A DNA stretch of 64,000 bases from Pseudomonas sp. Bout1 (GCF_034314165.1 NZ_JAVIWK010000001.1:5967001-6031000); one strand, 5' to 3'; shown: positions 29,773 through 38,871, counted from the first letter of the stretch. Notes: a model not told the origin generated them from the letters alone. Program-made: numbers and translations.

Positions 29773-29983
29773 TCAGTCCTCTCCCATCAGCTTTGTGGCC
29801 TGTTAAATCAGGCGTCTACTAAGTGTTAAATCTGAACTTATAAAAATTTTGCCGAATGGTAATGAAAAGCCACACGTCTGACAAGGTAATTGCCCCCGGC
29901 ACTGGCTCCAAGCCTTTGAGTATAGGGGCTCTACGGATGTGGCAAGTTGTCACACAGATTTTTTTACATAAATAGCAGGCAAT

Positions 29984-30020
29984 AAAAAACGCCCAGCTCC
30001 GTGAGGAGGCTGGGCGTTTT
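29984..30020 (-). terminator. Intrinsic terminator of rplM-rpsI
   Basis: On the minus strand ACGCCCAGC pairs with GCTGGGCGT around CTCCTCACGGA, followed by a T6 run. It lies 19 bases after the rpsI stop. Confidence 0.85.
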
Positions 30021-30038
30021 CTGGAACGTAAAAGCGAA

Positions 30039-30431
30039 TTAACGCTTCGAGTACTGCGGACGCTTACGCGCTTTACGCAGACCAACTTTCTTACGTTCAA
30101 CTTCACGAGCATCGCGAGTCACGAAGCCAGCTTTGCGCAGAGCGCCACGCAGGGTTTCGTCGTATTGCATCAGAGCGCGAGTGATACCGTGGCGGATTGC
30201 GCCAGCTTGACCACTTACACCGCCACCGATAACGGTGACGTAGATGTCGAACTTTTCAACGGTCTCGGTCAATTCCAGCGGCTGACGAACTACCATGCGG
30301 GCAGTTTCGCGACCGAAGAAGTTTTCCAGAGTGCGGTTGTTGATCGAGATGTTACCAGTACCCGGACGCAGGAAAACGCGAGCGGTAGCGGTTTTGCGAC
30401 GGCCAGTGCCGTAATTTTGAGTCGCCGACAT
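30039..30431 (-). CDS. rpsI: Small-subunit ribosomal protein S9
   Basis: This is the 130-residue ribosomal protein S9. It has the N-terminal [19 protein letters not shown] segment, [15 protein letters not shown] in the middle, and the basic C-terminal tail ending PQYSKR that reaches the P-site tRNA. It follows rplM by 14 bases in the usual rplM-rpsI operon. Confidence 0.99.
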   Translation of the reverse strand: MSATQNYGTGRRKTATARVFLRPGTGNISINNRTLENFFGRETARMVVRQPLELTETVEKFDIYVTVIGGGVSGQAGAIRHGITRALMQYDETLRGALRKAGFVTRDAREVERKKVGLRKARKRPQYSKR

Positions 30432-30445
30432 AATGAACTATTCCG

Positions 30446-30874
30446 TTAAAACTTCAGTTCTTGGGGCTGCTGAGCAGCATGAGGGTGAGCAGCGCCCGCA
30501 TAGACTTTCAGCTTGCGATACATGTCGCGACCCAGTGGGCCCTTCGGCAGCATACCTTTGACCGCGATTTCAATCGGGGCTTCAGGCTTTTTGGAGATCA
30601 GGCCTTCGAAGTTCGAAGACTTGATACCGCCTGGGAAACCGGAGTGACGGTAGTACATTTTGTCTTGCGCTTTGTTGCCGGTAACACGTACCTGTTCAGC
30701 GTTGATGATGACAATGTAGTCACCGGTATCAACGTGAGGGGTGTACTCAGGCTTGTGCTTGCCACGCAGACGGCTGGCGACTTCAGTGGCCAGACGACCC
30801 AGGGTCTGACCAGCGGCGTCGACGACAAACCAGTCGCGCTGAACTGTTTCTGGTTTTGCAGTAAAAGTTGTCAT
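30446..30874 (-). CDS. rplM: Large-subunit ribosomal protein L13
   Basis: This is the 142-residue ribosomal protein L13, with [23 protein letters not shown] at the N-terminus, the [15 protein letters not shown] segment, and [20 protein letters not shown] near the end. It is first in the operon with rpsI, downstream of a strong promoter. Confidence 0.99.
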   Translation of the reverse strand: MTTFTAKPETVQRDWFVVDAAGQTLGRLATEVASRLRGKHKPEYTPHVDTGDYIVIINAEQVRVTGNKAQDKMYYRHSGFPGGIKSSNFEGLISKKPEAPIEIAVKGMLPKGPLGRDMYRKLKVYAGAAHPHAAQQPQELKF

Positions 30875-30916
30875 TCTTTAATAGCCTCAGGGGCCGCCCT
30901 GTAAATTAGACGGCGG

Positions 30917-30952
30917 ATCTTACTGAATAGTGCGTACTTTGACAAGTCAAAG
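30917..30952 (-). promoter_or_regulatory. rplM-rpsI promoter with a palindrome on the -35 element
   Basis: On the minus strand TTGTCA (30940-30945) and TAAGAT (30917-30922) are separated by 17 bases. The perfect palindrome CTTTGAC-AA-GTCAAAG (30937-30952) covers the -35 hexamer. Confidence 0.55.
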
Positions 30953-31122
30953 GCAGCCGGATACAGACGCTATCGGGGGCTCGGGTCAGCGCGTCCGTTC
31001 AACGGCAAGATTCTTCGGCAGGCGGCGCATCACTTCCACTGCAGAAAGAGGTGGGCAATTATGCAGATTGCCAAAAAAATTTCAACCTGCTTTTATGATT
31101 GTTTTCCTCCAAGGAGTACCCG

Positions 31123-32163
31123 ATGGACTATCGACAGCTGGGCCGAACCGATCTGAACGTGAGCGCGATAGCCTTGGGCACCATGACCTGGGGCGAGCAG
31201 AACAGCGAGGCAGAGGCCTTCGCGCAGATCGAACGGGCCAAGGCCGCAGGGATCAACTTCCTCGACACCGCGGAGATGTACCCGGTGCCGCCCAAGGCAG
31301 ACACCTACGCCACCACCGAGCGATATATCGGTAATTACTTCAAAAGTCGCGGCGACCGGGCCGACTGGATCCTCGCCAGCAAGATCGCCGGCCCCGGCAA
31401 CACCATCGACTACATCCGCGATGGCAAGCTCAAACACAACCGCCAACACATCGTCGACGCCCTGGACGCCAGCCTCAAACGCCTGCAAACCGACTGGATC
31501 GACCTCTACCAGCTGCACTGGCCGGAGCGCAGCACCAACTTTTTTGGCCAACTGAGCTACAAACACAAGGCCGAAGAGGACCTGACGCCGCTGGAAGAAA
31601 CCCTTGAAGCGCTGGATGAACAGGTCAAGGCCGGCAAGATCCGCCACATCGGCCTGTCCAACGAAACCCCGTGGGGCACCATGAAGTTCCTGGCCCTGGC
31701 CGAAGCCCGTGGCTGGACCCGCGCGGTGTCGATCCAGAACCCGTACAATTTGCTCAACCGCAGTTTTGAAGTGGGCCTGGCAGAAATCGCCATCCGTGAG
31801 CAGTGTGGGTTGCTGGCGTATTCGCCGCTGGCGTTCGGCATGCTCAGTGGCAAGTACGAAGGGGGCGCACGCCCGGCCAAGGGCCGCCTGAGCCTCTACA
31901 GCCGCTTCAGCCGCTACTTCAATGCGCAATCGGAAGCTGCGTGCAGCCGTTATGTGGCACTGGCCCGTGAGCACGGCCTGGACCCGGCGCAGATGGCATT
32001 GGCGTTTGTGACGCAACAGCCGTTCGTGACCAGCAACATTATCGGCGCCACGACCCTTGAGCAGTTGGACAGCAACATCGCCAGTGCGGACCTGAAACTG
32101 TCGGATGAGGTGCTGGCGGGGATTGAGGCGATCCAGAAGGATCATCCGAACCCTGCACCTTGA
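31123..32163 (+). CDS. NADP(H)-dependent aldo-keto reductase (Tas-like)
   Basis: The 346-residue aldo-keto reductase has an intact catalytic tetrad: Asp48, Tyr53 (FLDTAEMYPVPP), Lys87 (ASKIAG) and His132 (YQLHWPER). It resembles E. coli Tas and the YajO/Kv-beta-like branch (LGTMTWGEQNSEAE). The physiological substrate is unknown. AAGGAG precedes ATG 31123 by six bases; a longer frame exists but has no better site. It is divergent from rplM. Confidence 0.92.
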   Translation: MDYRQLGRTDLNVSAIALGTMTWGEQNSEAEAFAQIERAKAAGINFLDTAEMYPVPPKADTYATTERYIGNYFKSRGDRADWILASKIAGPGNTIDYIRDGKLKHNRQHIVDALDASLKRLQTDWIDLYQLHWPERSTNFFGQLSYKHKAEEDLTPLEETLEALDEQVKAGKIRHIGLSNETPWGTMKFLALAEARGWTRAVSIQNPYNLLNRSFEVGLAEIAIREQCGLLAYSPLAFGMLSGKYEGGARPAKGRLSLYSRFSRYFNAQSEAACSRYVALAREHGLDPAQMALAFVTQQPFVTSNIIGATTLEQLDSNIASADLKLSDEVLAGIEAIQKDHPNPAP

Positions 32164-32177
32164 TTGATCTCTAGACC

Positions 32178-32250
32178 GCTATCGCAGGCAAGCCAGCTCC
32201 CACAGTTGACCGAGTGTTCCTGTGGGAGCCGGGCTTGCCCGCGATGGCGC
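32178..32250. repeat. REP pair in the opposite (tail-to-tail) arrangement
   Basis: Here the order is CTATCGCAGGCAAGCCAGCTCCCACA followed by TGTGGGAGCCGGGCTTGCCC, so the GGGAG ends face each other around a 17-base spacer. This is the reverse of the REPINs at 15223 and 34556. The two halves belong to slightly different variants. Confidence 0.75.
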
Positions 32251-32269
32251 CATCAGCAACACAGAAGAG

Positions 32270-33391
32270 TCAAAGCGCCCGCGCAATAATCTCCTTCATG
32301 ATCTCATTCGTCCCCGCATAAATGCGCTGCACCCGCGCATCCGCCCAGGCCCGTGCAATCGGGTATTCCCACATGAAGCCGTAACCCCCATGCAACTGCA
32401 CACACTCATCCAGCACCTTGCATTGCAGGTCCGTGGCCCAGTATTTGGCCATCGCCGCCGTCGGCACATCGAGCTTGCCCTCCAGGTGCAACTCCATGCA
32501 CTTGTCGACGAACACCCGGCCGATCTGCGTTTCGGTGGCAATTTCTGCCAGCTTGAAACGGGTGTTCTGGAAATCAATGATCGCCTTGCCAAACGCCTTG
32601 CGGTCGCGGGTGTACTCCAGCGTCCACTGCAACGCCGCCTCGGCTGACGACAACGCGCCAATCGCCACCGTCAAACGCTCCTGCGGCAACTCCTGCATCA
32701 GATAGGCAAAGCCCATACCCGCCTGCCCCAGCAGGTTCTCTTTGGGCACCCGCACATCCTGGAAGAACAGCTCCGAGGTGTCCTGGGCCTTCATCCCGAC
32801 CTTTTCCAGGCGCTTGCCCTTGTCGAAGCCCGGGGTGCTGGCCTCCACCAAAAACAAACTGGTGCCCTTGGCGCCGGCCTTGGGGTCAGTCTTGGCGACA
32901 ACAATCACCAGGTCCGCCAGGAAACCATTGGTAATGAACGTCTTGGAGCCGTTGATCTCGAGCACGGCGGTAGTCTTGACCCCTTGCAGGTCAGAGCCCG
33001 CACCCGGCTCGGTCATGGCGATCGCCGTGACCATCTCCCCGGAGATCAACTTGGGCAGGTACTTGTGCTTCAGCGCCTCACTGCCGTAATGCAGGATGTA
33101 CGGCGCGACAATGTCCGAATGCAGGGAGAAACCTATCCCGGTCAACCCCAGGCGGCTGATCTCCTCGATCACCACCGCGCTGTAGAGAAAGTCCGCCCCG
33201 AGGCCGCCGTACTCTTCCGGCAAGTGCGAGCAGAGCATCCCCGCCTCCCCCGCCTTGTTCCACAGGTTGCGGTCAATGTAGCCCTGCTTTTCCCATTGTG
33301 CGTGGAACGGCGCCGCGTCTTTTTCGAGAAAGGTGAGCACGCTCTGGCGGAAGAGTTCGTGCTCCGAGCTGAACAAGGTTCTGGGAATCAT
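32270..33391 (-). CDS. Acyl-CoA dehydrogenase family protein
   Basis: The 373-residue flavoprotein has the N-terminal helical, central beta-barrel and C-terminal helical layout of acyl-CoA dehydrogenases. FAD/substrate segments are AIAMTEPGAGSDLQGVKTTA and FITNGFLADLVIVVAKTD. The C-terminus reads RIYAGTNEIMKEIIARAL. At the position where medium-chain enzymes carry the catalytic Glu (YEGT) it has Ala, as in the long-chain/isovaleryl-type branch where the base lies on another helix (LEYTRDRKAFG is a candidate). The substrate is unassigned. Confidence 0.9.
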   Translation of the reverse strand: MIPRTLFSSEHELFRQSVLTFLEKDAAPFHAQWEKQGYIDRNLWNKAGEAGMLCSHLPEEYGGLGADFLYSAVVIEEISRLGLTGIGFSLHSDIVAPYILHYGSEALKHKYLPKLISGEMVTAIAMTEPGAGSDLQGVKTTAVLEINGSKTFITNGFLADLVIVVAKTDPKAGAKGTSLFLVEASTPGFDKGKRLEKVGMKAQDTSELFFQDVRVPKENLLGQAGMGFAYLMQELPQERLTVAIGALSSAEAALQWTLEYTRDRKAFGKAIIDFQNTRFKLAEIATETQIGRVFVDKCMELHLEGKLDVPTAAMAKYWATDLQCKVLDECVQLHGGYGFMWEYPIARAWADARVQRIYAGTNEIMKEIIARAL

Positions 33392-33536
33392 GGGTCACCT
33401 GCGTGGATTGTCGGACAAGACCGGGATCACAGAGCCTAAGCCGCGAAGGCGTCACGGGACACTGGACACATGCGACAAAAAATAAGACGATCCAGCCGTC
33501 TGGTGACCACTTTCCCCTATAAGAATAAATGAAATT

Positions 33537-34532
33537 ATGTCTAACCAAATCTCCACGCCCTTGCGGCGCGTCAGCATTTTGGCCGTTGATCGGGTATTCG
33601 CTTCAACCCTCATGCAAGCCAAGGATTTCTTCCATCTCGCCAGCCTGCGCTACGGCAAACAGCTGGGTCAGGGCCTTACTCCCGCCTTTGAAACCCGCCT
33701 GGTCAGCCCCGACGGGCAATCGGTGCGCAGCTTCAGCGATGTGATCATGCCGGTAGACGGCGGCCTCGAAAACGCCGACATCATCGTACTCCCCGCCTTC
33801 TGGGACGATTTCGATTCACTCTGCCAACGCTACCCCCAAGTGCTGCCGTGGCTACGCGAACAACACGCCCGTGGCGCAGTGCTCTGCGGCGAAGCCACCG
33901 GGGTGTTCTGGCTCGCCGAAGCCGGGCTGCTCGATGGCAAGGAAGCGACCACCTACTGGCGCTTCTTCAACGCCTTCAGCGAACGCTTTCCCAAGGTGCA
34001 ACTGAACCAGGACAAGCACCTGACCGACGCCGACAACCTCTACTGCGCCGGCGGCACCACCTCGGCTTGCGACCTCTACATCTACCTGATCGAGCGTTTC
34101 TGCGGCGCCAACATCGCTCAGGCCGTGGCCCGCGACATCCTGTATGAAGTGCAACGCAACTACGCCCCCGGGCGCATCGGTTTTGGCGGCCAGAAGCTGC
34201 ACCAGGACGTGATCATCCTGCAGATCCAGCATTGGCTCGAAGAGCACTTCGCCGACAAGTTCCGCTTCGAAGACGTGGCCCGGGAACACGGCATGAGCAT
34301 TCGCAACTTCATGCGCCGCTTCCAGACCGCCACGGGTGACAAGCCGCTGCATTACCTGCAACGGTTGCGCATCGAAACTGCCAAGGGTTTGCTGTCGGGC
34401 AGCCGCAAAAGTATCAAGACCATCAGTTACGAAGTGGGTTACGACGACGCGAGCTTCTTTGCGCGGCTGTTCCGGCAACACACCGAGTTGTCACCCAACC
34501 AGTACCGCCAGCAATTCCAGCAGGCCGCGTAA
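33537..34532 (+). CDS. GlxA-family AraC-type transcriptional regulator
   Basis: The 331-residue protein has an N-terminal DJ-1/PfpI-like domain (about residues 8-190, with GAVLCGEATGVFWLAEAGLLDG around the nucleophile-elbow position) and a C-terminal AraC/XylS double helix-turn-helix (about 215-325, ending KTISYEVGYDDASFFARLFRQHTELSPNQYR). Regulators of this type control amine, choline or arginine catabolism in Pseudomonas. Its own target is not evident. It is divergent from the acyl-CoA dehydrogenase gene across 145 bases, so it may regulate that gene. Confidence 0.9.
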   Translation: MSNQISTPLRRVSILAVDRVFASTLMQAKDFFHLASLRYGKQLGQGLTPAFETRLVSPDGQSVRSFSDVIMPVDGGLENADIIVLPAFWDDFDSLCQRYPQVLPWLREQHARGAVLCGEATGVFWLAEAGLLDGKEATTYWRFFNAFSERFPKVQLNQDKHLTDADNLYCAGGTTSACDLYIYLIERFCGANIAQAVARDILYEVQRNYAPGRIGFGGQKLHQDVIILQIQHWLEEHFADKFRFEDVAREHGMSIRNFMRRFQTATGDKPLHYLQRLRIETAKGLLSGSRKSIKTISYEVGYDDASFFARLFRQHTELSPNQYRQQFQQAA

Positions 34533-34555
34533 CCAAAGGGTATACACAGTAAAAA

Positions 34556-34646
34556 TGTGGGAGCTGGCTTGCCTGCGATGGCGGCGTGCCAGGCGCCAGA
34601 TGCATTAGCTGACAGACCGCTATCGCGGGCAAGCCCGGCTCCCACA
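34556..34646. repeat. REPIN downstream of the GlxA-type gene
   Basis: Inverted REP copies (TGTGGGAGCTGGCTTGCC... and ...GGCAAGCCCGGCTCCCACA) surround a loop of about 45 bases. As at 21285, one arm is of the CTGG and the other of the CCGG variant. Confidence 0.8.
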
Positions 34647-34677
34647 GTTGATTTCTGTCGATCTGGAAATTTTGCAT

Positions 34678-34708
34678 AAAAAAGGCCCGCATCGCTGCGG
34701 GCCTTTTT
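34678..34708. terminator. Bidirectional intrinsic terminator
   Basis: AAAGGCCCGC-ATCGCT-GCGGGCCTTT with A6 before and T5 after. It closes zapE on the minus strand and can also stop transcripts from the GlxA-type gene. Confidence 0.85.
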
Positions 34709-34725
34709 CATTTCAAGCACATCAC

Positions 34726-35820
34726 TTACGGCTTGTGCGCCCGCGACAGGAACTCGTGGGACTGCATTTCCAGCAAGCGGCTCAAGGTGCGCTGGAATTC
34801 AAAGTTCAAGCGACCGCCGGTGTAGAGGTCCTTGAGCTCGACTTCGGCCGAGATGATCAGCTTGACGTTACGGTCGTAGAACTCGTCGACCATATTGATA
34901 AAGCGCCGCGCGATATCGTCGGTGGTGACGGTCATCTGCTCAACGCCGCTCAAGATCACCGCGTGGAAGATCTTGCCCAGTTCGATGTAGTCGTTCTGGC
35001 TGCGAGGGCCGTCGCACAATTCGCGAAAATCGAACCAGGCCACGTCATCGCAGGTGCGCAGCGCGATGATTTCGCGGTTTTCGATGATCAACTTATCGTT
35101 TTCGACCGCCTGGGTGCATTCCGGCGTCAGCGCGCGGAAGCTTTTGCGCAGGCTTTCCTGGGCCGCTTCATTGAGCGGGAAGTGAAACAGTTCGGCTTGC
35201 TCAAGGTGACGCAGGCGATAGTCGACACCGCTGTCGACGTTGACGATGTCGGTGTTCTGCTTGATCAGCGCGATGGCCGGCAGGAAGCGCGCACGTTGCA
35301 AGCCGTCCTTGTACAGACCGTCGGGCACGATGTTCGAGGTGGCGACCAGGGTCACGCCGTTCTTGAACAGCTCTTCCATCAGGGTGCCGAGGATCATCGC
35401 GTCGGTGATGTCAGACACGAAGAACTCATCGAAACAGATCACCCGCGCTTCATCGGAGAAGCGCTTGGCGATGATGGTCAGCGGGTTCTTTTCGCCCGGC
35501 AGGGTCTTCATCTCTTCGTGCACGCGCTTCATGAAGCGGTGGAAGTGAGTGCGGACCTTTTCCTTGAACGGCAGCGCTTCGAAGAAGGTATCGACCAGGT
35601 ATGTCTTGCCTCGGCCGACGCCACCCCAGAAGTACAAACCCTTGACCGGCGTGTGGTCTTTCTTGCCAAACAACTTGCTGAACATGCCCGGCTTGGTCTG
35701 CGAGGCCTGGACCAGATCGTCGTACAGGCGCTGCAAATGGCGCACCGCAGTTTCCTGGGCAGCGTCATGGAAGAAGTCGGGGCGTTTCAGATCAGCTTGA
35801 TATCGTTCTAGGGGCGTCAT
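34726..35820 (-). CDS. zapE: Cell division protein ZapE (AFG1-like ATPase)
   Basis: ZapE is an AAA-type ATPase that binds FtsZ and reduces Z-ring bundling late in division, mainly under low oxygen or heat in E. coli. The 364-residue protein has Walker A GGVGRGKT (residues 66-73) and Walker B VICFDEFFVSD near 135. An in-frame TTG twelve bases upstream is less likely than ATG 35818-35820 (MTPLERYQADL). It lies between trpS and a bidirectional terminator. Confidence 0.94.
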   Translation of the reverse strand: MTPLERYQADLKRPDFFHDAAQETAVRHLQRLYDDLVQASQTKPGMFSKLFGKKDHTPVKGLYFWGGVGRGKTYLVDTFFEALPFKEKVRTHFHRFMKRVHEEMKTLPGEKNPLTIIAKRFSDEARVICFDEFFVSDITDAMILGTLMEELFKNGVTLVATSNIVPDGLYKDGLQRARFLPAIALIKQNTDIVNVDSGVDYRLRHLEQAELFHFPLNEAAQESLRKSFRALTPECTQAVENDKLIIENREIIALRTCDDVAWFDFRELCDGPRSQNDYIELGKIFHAVILSGVEQMTVTTDDIARRFINMVDEFYDRNVKLIISAEVELKDLYTGGRLNFEFQRTLSRLLEMQSHEFLSRAHKP

Positions 35821-35897
35821 ATTCGTTAGCAAGGCAACAAAAACGGGCCGCCACTGTAACGACGGCCCTGAAGAATGGCAATCAACCCTTGGTCGGG

Positions 35898-37253
35898 TTA
35901 ATCCTCGATTGGGGTCAACGCAACGCGCAAGGCTTCGATCGCCGCATCGCGCGAGGCGCTGTCGGCGAATGCCGGGCTATCGGCAACGGCCGCGCCTTCC
36001 AGCCATACGCTGAAGCTCAGGGCTTCACTGCGTACATCCAGCGCCTGGCCCGATTGCAGTTGCTTGGTCACAGCGCCTGCGGTTTTACCGTCGGCAAAGT
36101 TGCGCGACAGCAGCAATTGCTCGCCTTCGGCCGCCAGCAAACGGAAGCGGAAGCTGCCATCGTCTTCGCGGAAGCTGACAAAGCGCGCGGCTTTGGCGGC
36201 TTTTTTCTTGGTGGTGGCAGCCACGGCGGTTTGGTTGACGAACGAACGCAGGCCCACGGCTTCACGCAGCTCGGCCAGGAACGGGGCAGCCACGGCACGG
36301 GCTTTCGTGGCGCCGACCAACAGCAGGTCTTCCATATCGGATGGGCGCGACATCAGTTGGTGATAACGCTCGCGCGCTTCCCCCAATTGGCCGTCCAGCA
36401 GCTGGAACAGACGGTTCTTCGCCTCGCCCCAGCCCAGGCCTTGCAGCAATTCGCCGCGGAATTCTTCTTCCTGAGCCTTGGTGGCAAACGCCTGGTACAG
36501 GGTGAACAGGTGCGAATTGTCCGGATCCTTCGCTTCGCCCGGCGCGCGGGAGTCGGTGACGATCCGCGAGATCGCCTCCTTCATGTCCTTGGCGCTGGTG
36601 AACAACGGGATGGTGTTGTCGTAGCTTTTCGACATCTTGCGGCCATCCAGGCCCGGCAAGGTGGCGACGCTTTCTTCGATCAACGCCTCGGGCATGGTGA
36701 AGAATTCTTTACCGTTGCCAAACAGGTGGTTGAAACGCTGGCCGATATCACGGGCCATTTCCACGTGCTGGATCTGGTCACGACCGACCGGGACTTTATG
36801 CGCGTTGAACATCAGGATGTCCGCCGCCATCAGCACCGGGTAGCTGTACAGGCCCATGGTGATGCCCGCATCCGGGTCTTCGCCGTTTTCCAGGTTCTTG
36901 TCCACCGAGGCCTTGTAGGCGTGTGCACGGTTGAGAAGGCCCTTGGCCGCCACACAGGTCAGCAGCCAGGTCAGTTCGGGAATTTCCGGGATGTCGGACT
37001 GGCGATAGAACGTCACCCGGTTCACATCCAGGCCACCGGCCAGCCAGGTCGCGGCGATTTCCATGCGCGAGCGCTGGATGCGCTGCGGGTCATCGCACTT
37101 GATCAGGGCGTGGTAGTCGGCCAGGAAGTAGAAGGAATCGGCGTTGGCGTCCTGGCTGGCAAGGATCGCCGGGCGAATCGCCCCGGCGTAGTTGCCCAGG
37201 TGCGGCGTGCCGGTGGTGGTGATGCCGGTGAGGATGCGGGTACGGGTCGTCAT
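35898..37253 (-). CDS. trpS: Tryptophanyl-tRNA synthetase with C-terminal extension
   Basis: TrpS charges tRNA(Trp). The class I core occupies about residues 1-335, with the HIGH-type motif TGTPHLGNYAG near 14-24 and KMSKS near 210. Bacterial TrpS is usually about 330 residues; this protein is 451. The extra ~115 residues start with a Lys/Ala-rich linker (ATTKKKAAKAARF) and continue with two short beta-rich units (DGSFRFRLLAAEGEQLLLSR and LSFSVWLEGAAVADSPAFAD) that look like DUF1508/YegP repeats. Pseudomonas TrpS proteins of this length are known. Start ATG 37251-37253 gives the family N-terminus MTTRTRILTGITTTG. Confidence 0.96.
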   Translation of the reverse strand: MTTRTRILTGITTTGTPHLGNYAGAIRPAILASQDANADSFYFLADYHALIKCDDPQRIQRSRMEIAATWLAGGLDVNRVTFYRQSDIPEIPELTWLLTCVAAKGLLNRAHAYKASVDKNLENGEDPDAGITMGLYSYPVLMAADILMFNAHKVPVGRDQIQHVEMARDIGQRFNHLFGNGKEFFTMPEALIEESVATLPGLDGRKMSKSYDNTIPLFTSAKDMKEAISRIVTDSRAPGEAKDPDNSHLFTLYQAFATKAQEEEFRGELLQGLGWGEAKNRLFQLLDGQLGEARERYHQLMSRPSDMEDLLLVGATKARAVAAPFLAELREAVGLRSFVNQTAVAATTKKKAAKAARFVSFREDDGSFRFRLLAAEGEQLLLSRNFADGKTAGAVTKQLQSGQALDVRSEALSFSVWLEGAAVADSPAFADSASRDAAIEALRVALTPIED

Positions 37254-37269
37254 GGGTGATCGCTTGTCA

Positions 37270-37899
37270 TCAATTCGAAAGACGTGGCAGCACAAGATCC
37301 TTGAGATCGGTCAGCTTGCCATGAAAAAAGTGTCCGCATTCTGCCACTTTCAGCAGCGTATGGGGGCGATTCAGGGCGGCGGACCAGTCGTAGACGAGCT
37401 GTGGGTCGACCACTTCGTCGGTTTCCGGCTGGATTACGGTCAATGGGCAGCCTTGTGGCAGCACGTCGTTATCGCGCAGGCGCATCACGGCCGCGGCCAC
37501 CATGAACAGGTGCGCGAGTTTTTCGCCCTTGGCTTCCAGGCGGCCACCGAGGGTGGCTGCAACGAACCCGCCGAAGGAGAACCCCAGCAGGGTGATCGGC
37601 AGGTCGGGATGTTTTTCACGCAGCCAGGTGGCTGCTGCTTCGGCGTCGTCGACTTCGCCGGTGCCCATATCGTGCGTACCGGCGCTGGCGCCGACACCCC
37701 GATAATTGAAACGTAACGTGATCAAGCCGGCATCGCGCGCCGTGCGTTGCAGGGTCGATACGACTTTGTTGAGCATCGTGCCGCCCTGCACCGGATTAGG
37801 GTGACAGATCAGCGCCAGGCCACGTGGCTCGGGGTGATCCAGATACAGGGCTTCCAGTTGGCCTACCGGGCCATCGATCAAAACGGGGGTTTCACGCAT
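37270..37899 (-). CDS. Alpha/beta hydrolase (YsgA/DUF-type small esterase-like)
   Basis: The 209-residue protein has the alpha/beta-hydrolase order: HPNPVQGGTMLNKVV near residue 33, NYRGVGASAGTHD near 65, nucleophile Ser108 in GFSFGG, a probable acid in PETDEVVDP near 165, and His in ECGHFFHGKL near 190. The substrate is unknown; such small serine hydrolases are often annotated as dienelactone-hydrolase-like. I chose ATG 37897-37899 because the upstream extension lacks hydrolase features. It is probably co-transcribed with trpS, 16 bases apart. Confidence 0.86.
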   Translation of the reverse strand: MRETPVLIDGPVGQLEALYLDHPEPRGLALICHPNPVQGGTMLNKVVSTLQRTARDAGLITLRFNYRGVGASAGTHDMGTGEVDDAEAAATWLREKHPDLPITLLGFSFGGFVAATLGGRLEAKGEKLAHLFMVAAAVMRLRDNDVLPQGCPLTVIQPETDEVVDPQLVYDWSAALNRPHTLLKVAECGHFFHGKLTDLKDLVLPRLSN

Positions 37900-38046
37900 G
37901 AGCAAGGAAGGAACTCCGTGACCTCTCAAGGGGTCGACTCGTCTAGCTAAAAGTCTGTGCATGGCATCATTGCGAGCTTAATCGCGGTATACAGCGCAGG
38001 TCCGAGCCGTTAACGTAAAGCAAAGCCGTTTATAGAGGAAGGACTC

Positions 38047-38484
38047 GTGGAACACTCGCTCTTAGTTTGGTTGTTGCCGACTCTCGCCTTGGTTGCCGGT
38101 GTCGCGATTGGATTTCTGGTTGCCCGCCTGCTGCCGAATGCCGCGCCTAACCGCACGCAGCGTCAGCTGGATGACATTCAGGAACGTTTTGACAGTTACC
38201 AGAACGAAGTTGTTACCCACTTCAACAGCACCGCGACCCTGGTGAAAAAGCTCACTCAGAGTTATCAGGAAGTACAGGATCATCTCGCCGAGGGTGCCAA
38301 CCGCCTGGCCCTGGACGACATCACCCGCCAGCGCCTGCTGGCCGCGCTGCATTCCGATGCACCGCAAGCGCCACGGGAGCGGCTGACCCCGCCTCGGGAA
38401 AATCAGGAACCGCCACGGGACTACGCGCCAAAAACGCCGAACGCCCCGGGGATGTTGGATGAGCATTACGGCTTGAAGAAGTAA
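38047..38484 (+). CDS. YhcB/ZapG family inner-membrane protein (DUF1043)
   Basis: The 145-residue protein has one N-terminal membrane span (residues about 5-28), then a cytoplasmic coiled coil (RTQRQLDDIQERFDSYQNEVVTHFNSTATLVKKL) and a Pro-rich tail. E. coli YhcB links cell division, envelope growth and lipid or peptidoglycan synthesis, and ZapG is a newer name. The start is GTG 38047 with GGAAGGA seven bases upstream; no ATG is available. It is divergent from the hydrolase gene and ends at a strong terminator. Confidence 0.9.
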   Translation: MEHSLLVWLLPTLALVAGVAIGFLVARLLPNAAPNRTQRQLDDIQERFDSYQNEVVTHFNSTATLVKKLTQSYQEVQDHLAEGANRLALDDITRQRLLAALHSDAPQAPRERLTPPRENQEPPRDYAPKTPNAPGMLDEHYGLKK

Positions 38485-38504
38485 TACGTTTTCGAGCGAC
38501 ACTG

Positions 38505-38543
38505 AAAAGCCCGGCTGATCGATGATCAGCCGGGCTTTTTTTG
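38505..38543. terminator. Intrinsic terminator of the yhcB-type gene
   Basis: AAAAGCCCGGCTGATC pairs with GATCAGCCGGGCTTTT around a three-base loop, followed by a T7 run. The stem is about 16 bp. Confidence 0.9.
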
Positions 38544-38565
38544 TTTGGCTTCGCTGGATGGAGTG

Positions 38566-38855
38566 AGTACATATCCGTTGATGGGGTCAGGGCTGCTATT
38601 GGTTCCGCTCTTACAGCGGGTCACTTTTGAAAGGAGCCCAAAAGTAACCAAAAGGCTCTTGCCCCACCACTCGGCACCTCGCTTAGGCTCGGTGTGCCCT
38701 CAGCTCCGGCATTACTACGCGGGCCGCCGCGACGGGGCGTCCCTGCCCCGTCGCGGCTAAACCGGCGTCCTGCCGGTTTACCCGCTCCGTAATACCTGCG
38801 TTCGGCCAGCGTGGTTGACGGGGCGCCTAAGATCAAGATCACAAGCAGATCAAGA
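38566..38855 (+). repeat. Left arm of a ~290-bp imperfect inverted repeat
   Basis: This block (from ACATATCCGTTGA to AAGATCAAGATCA) matches the reverse complement of 39670-39955 along nearly its full length. It contains two strong hairpins: 13-bp stem 38726-38738/38745-38757 and 9-bp stem 38758-38766/38772-38780. The stretch with GGTCACTTTTG and AAAAGTAACCAAAAGG followed by CACCACTCGG is a dispersed repeat I recall from other P. fluorescens genomes, where it is often mis-annotated as small proteins. No gene is supported here. Confidence 0.75.
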
Positions 38856-38871
38856 ACACAGCGGCCTACAG

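Noticed and set aside
31000..31122. A further small gene or RNA between rplM and the aldo-keto reductase gene
   Set aside because: I see no open frame with a ribosome site and no stable hairpin beyond the rplM promoter region.
38621..38842. A 73-codon open frame on the minus strand (and its relative at 39781-39993)
   Set aside because: Frames of this type are common mis-annotations of the dispersed P. fluorescens repeat that forms the inverted arms; covarying hairpins argue for structure, not protein.
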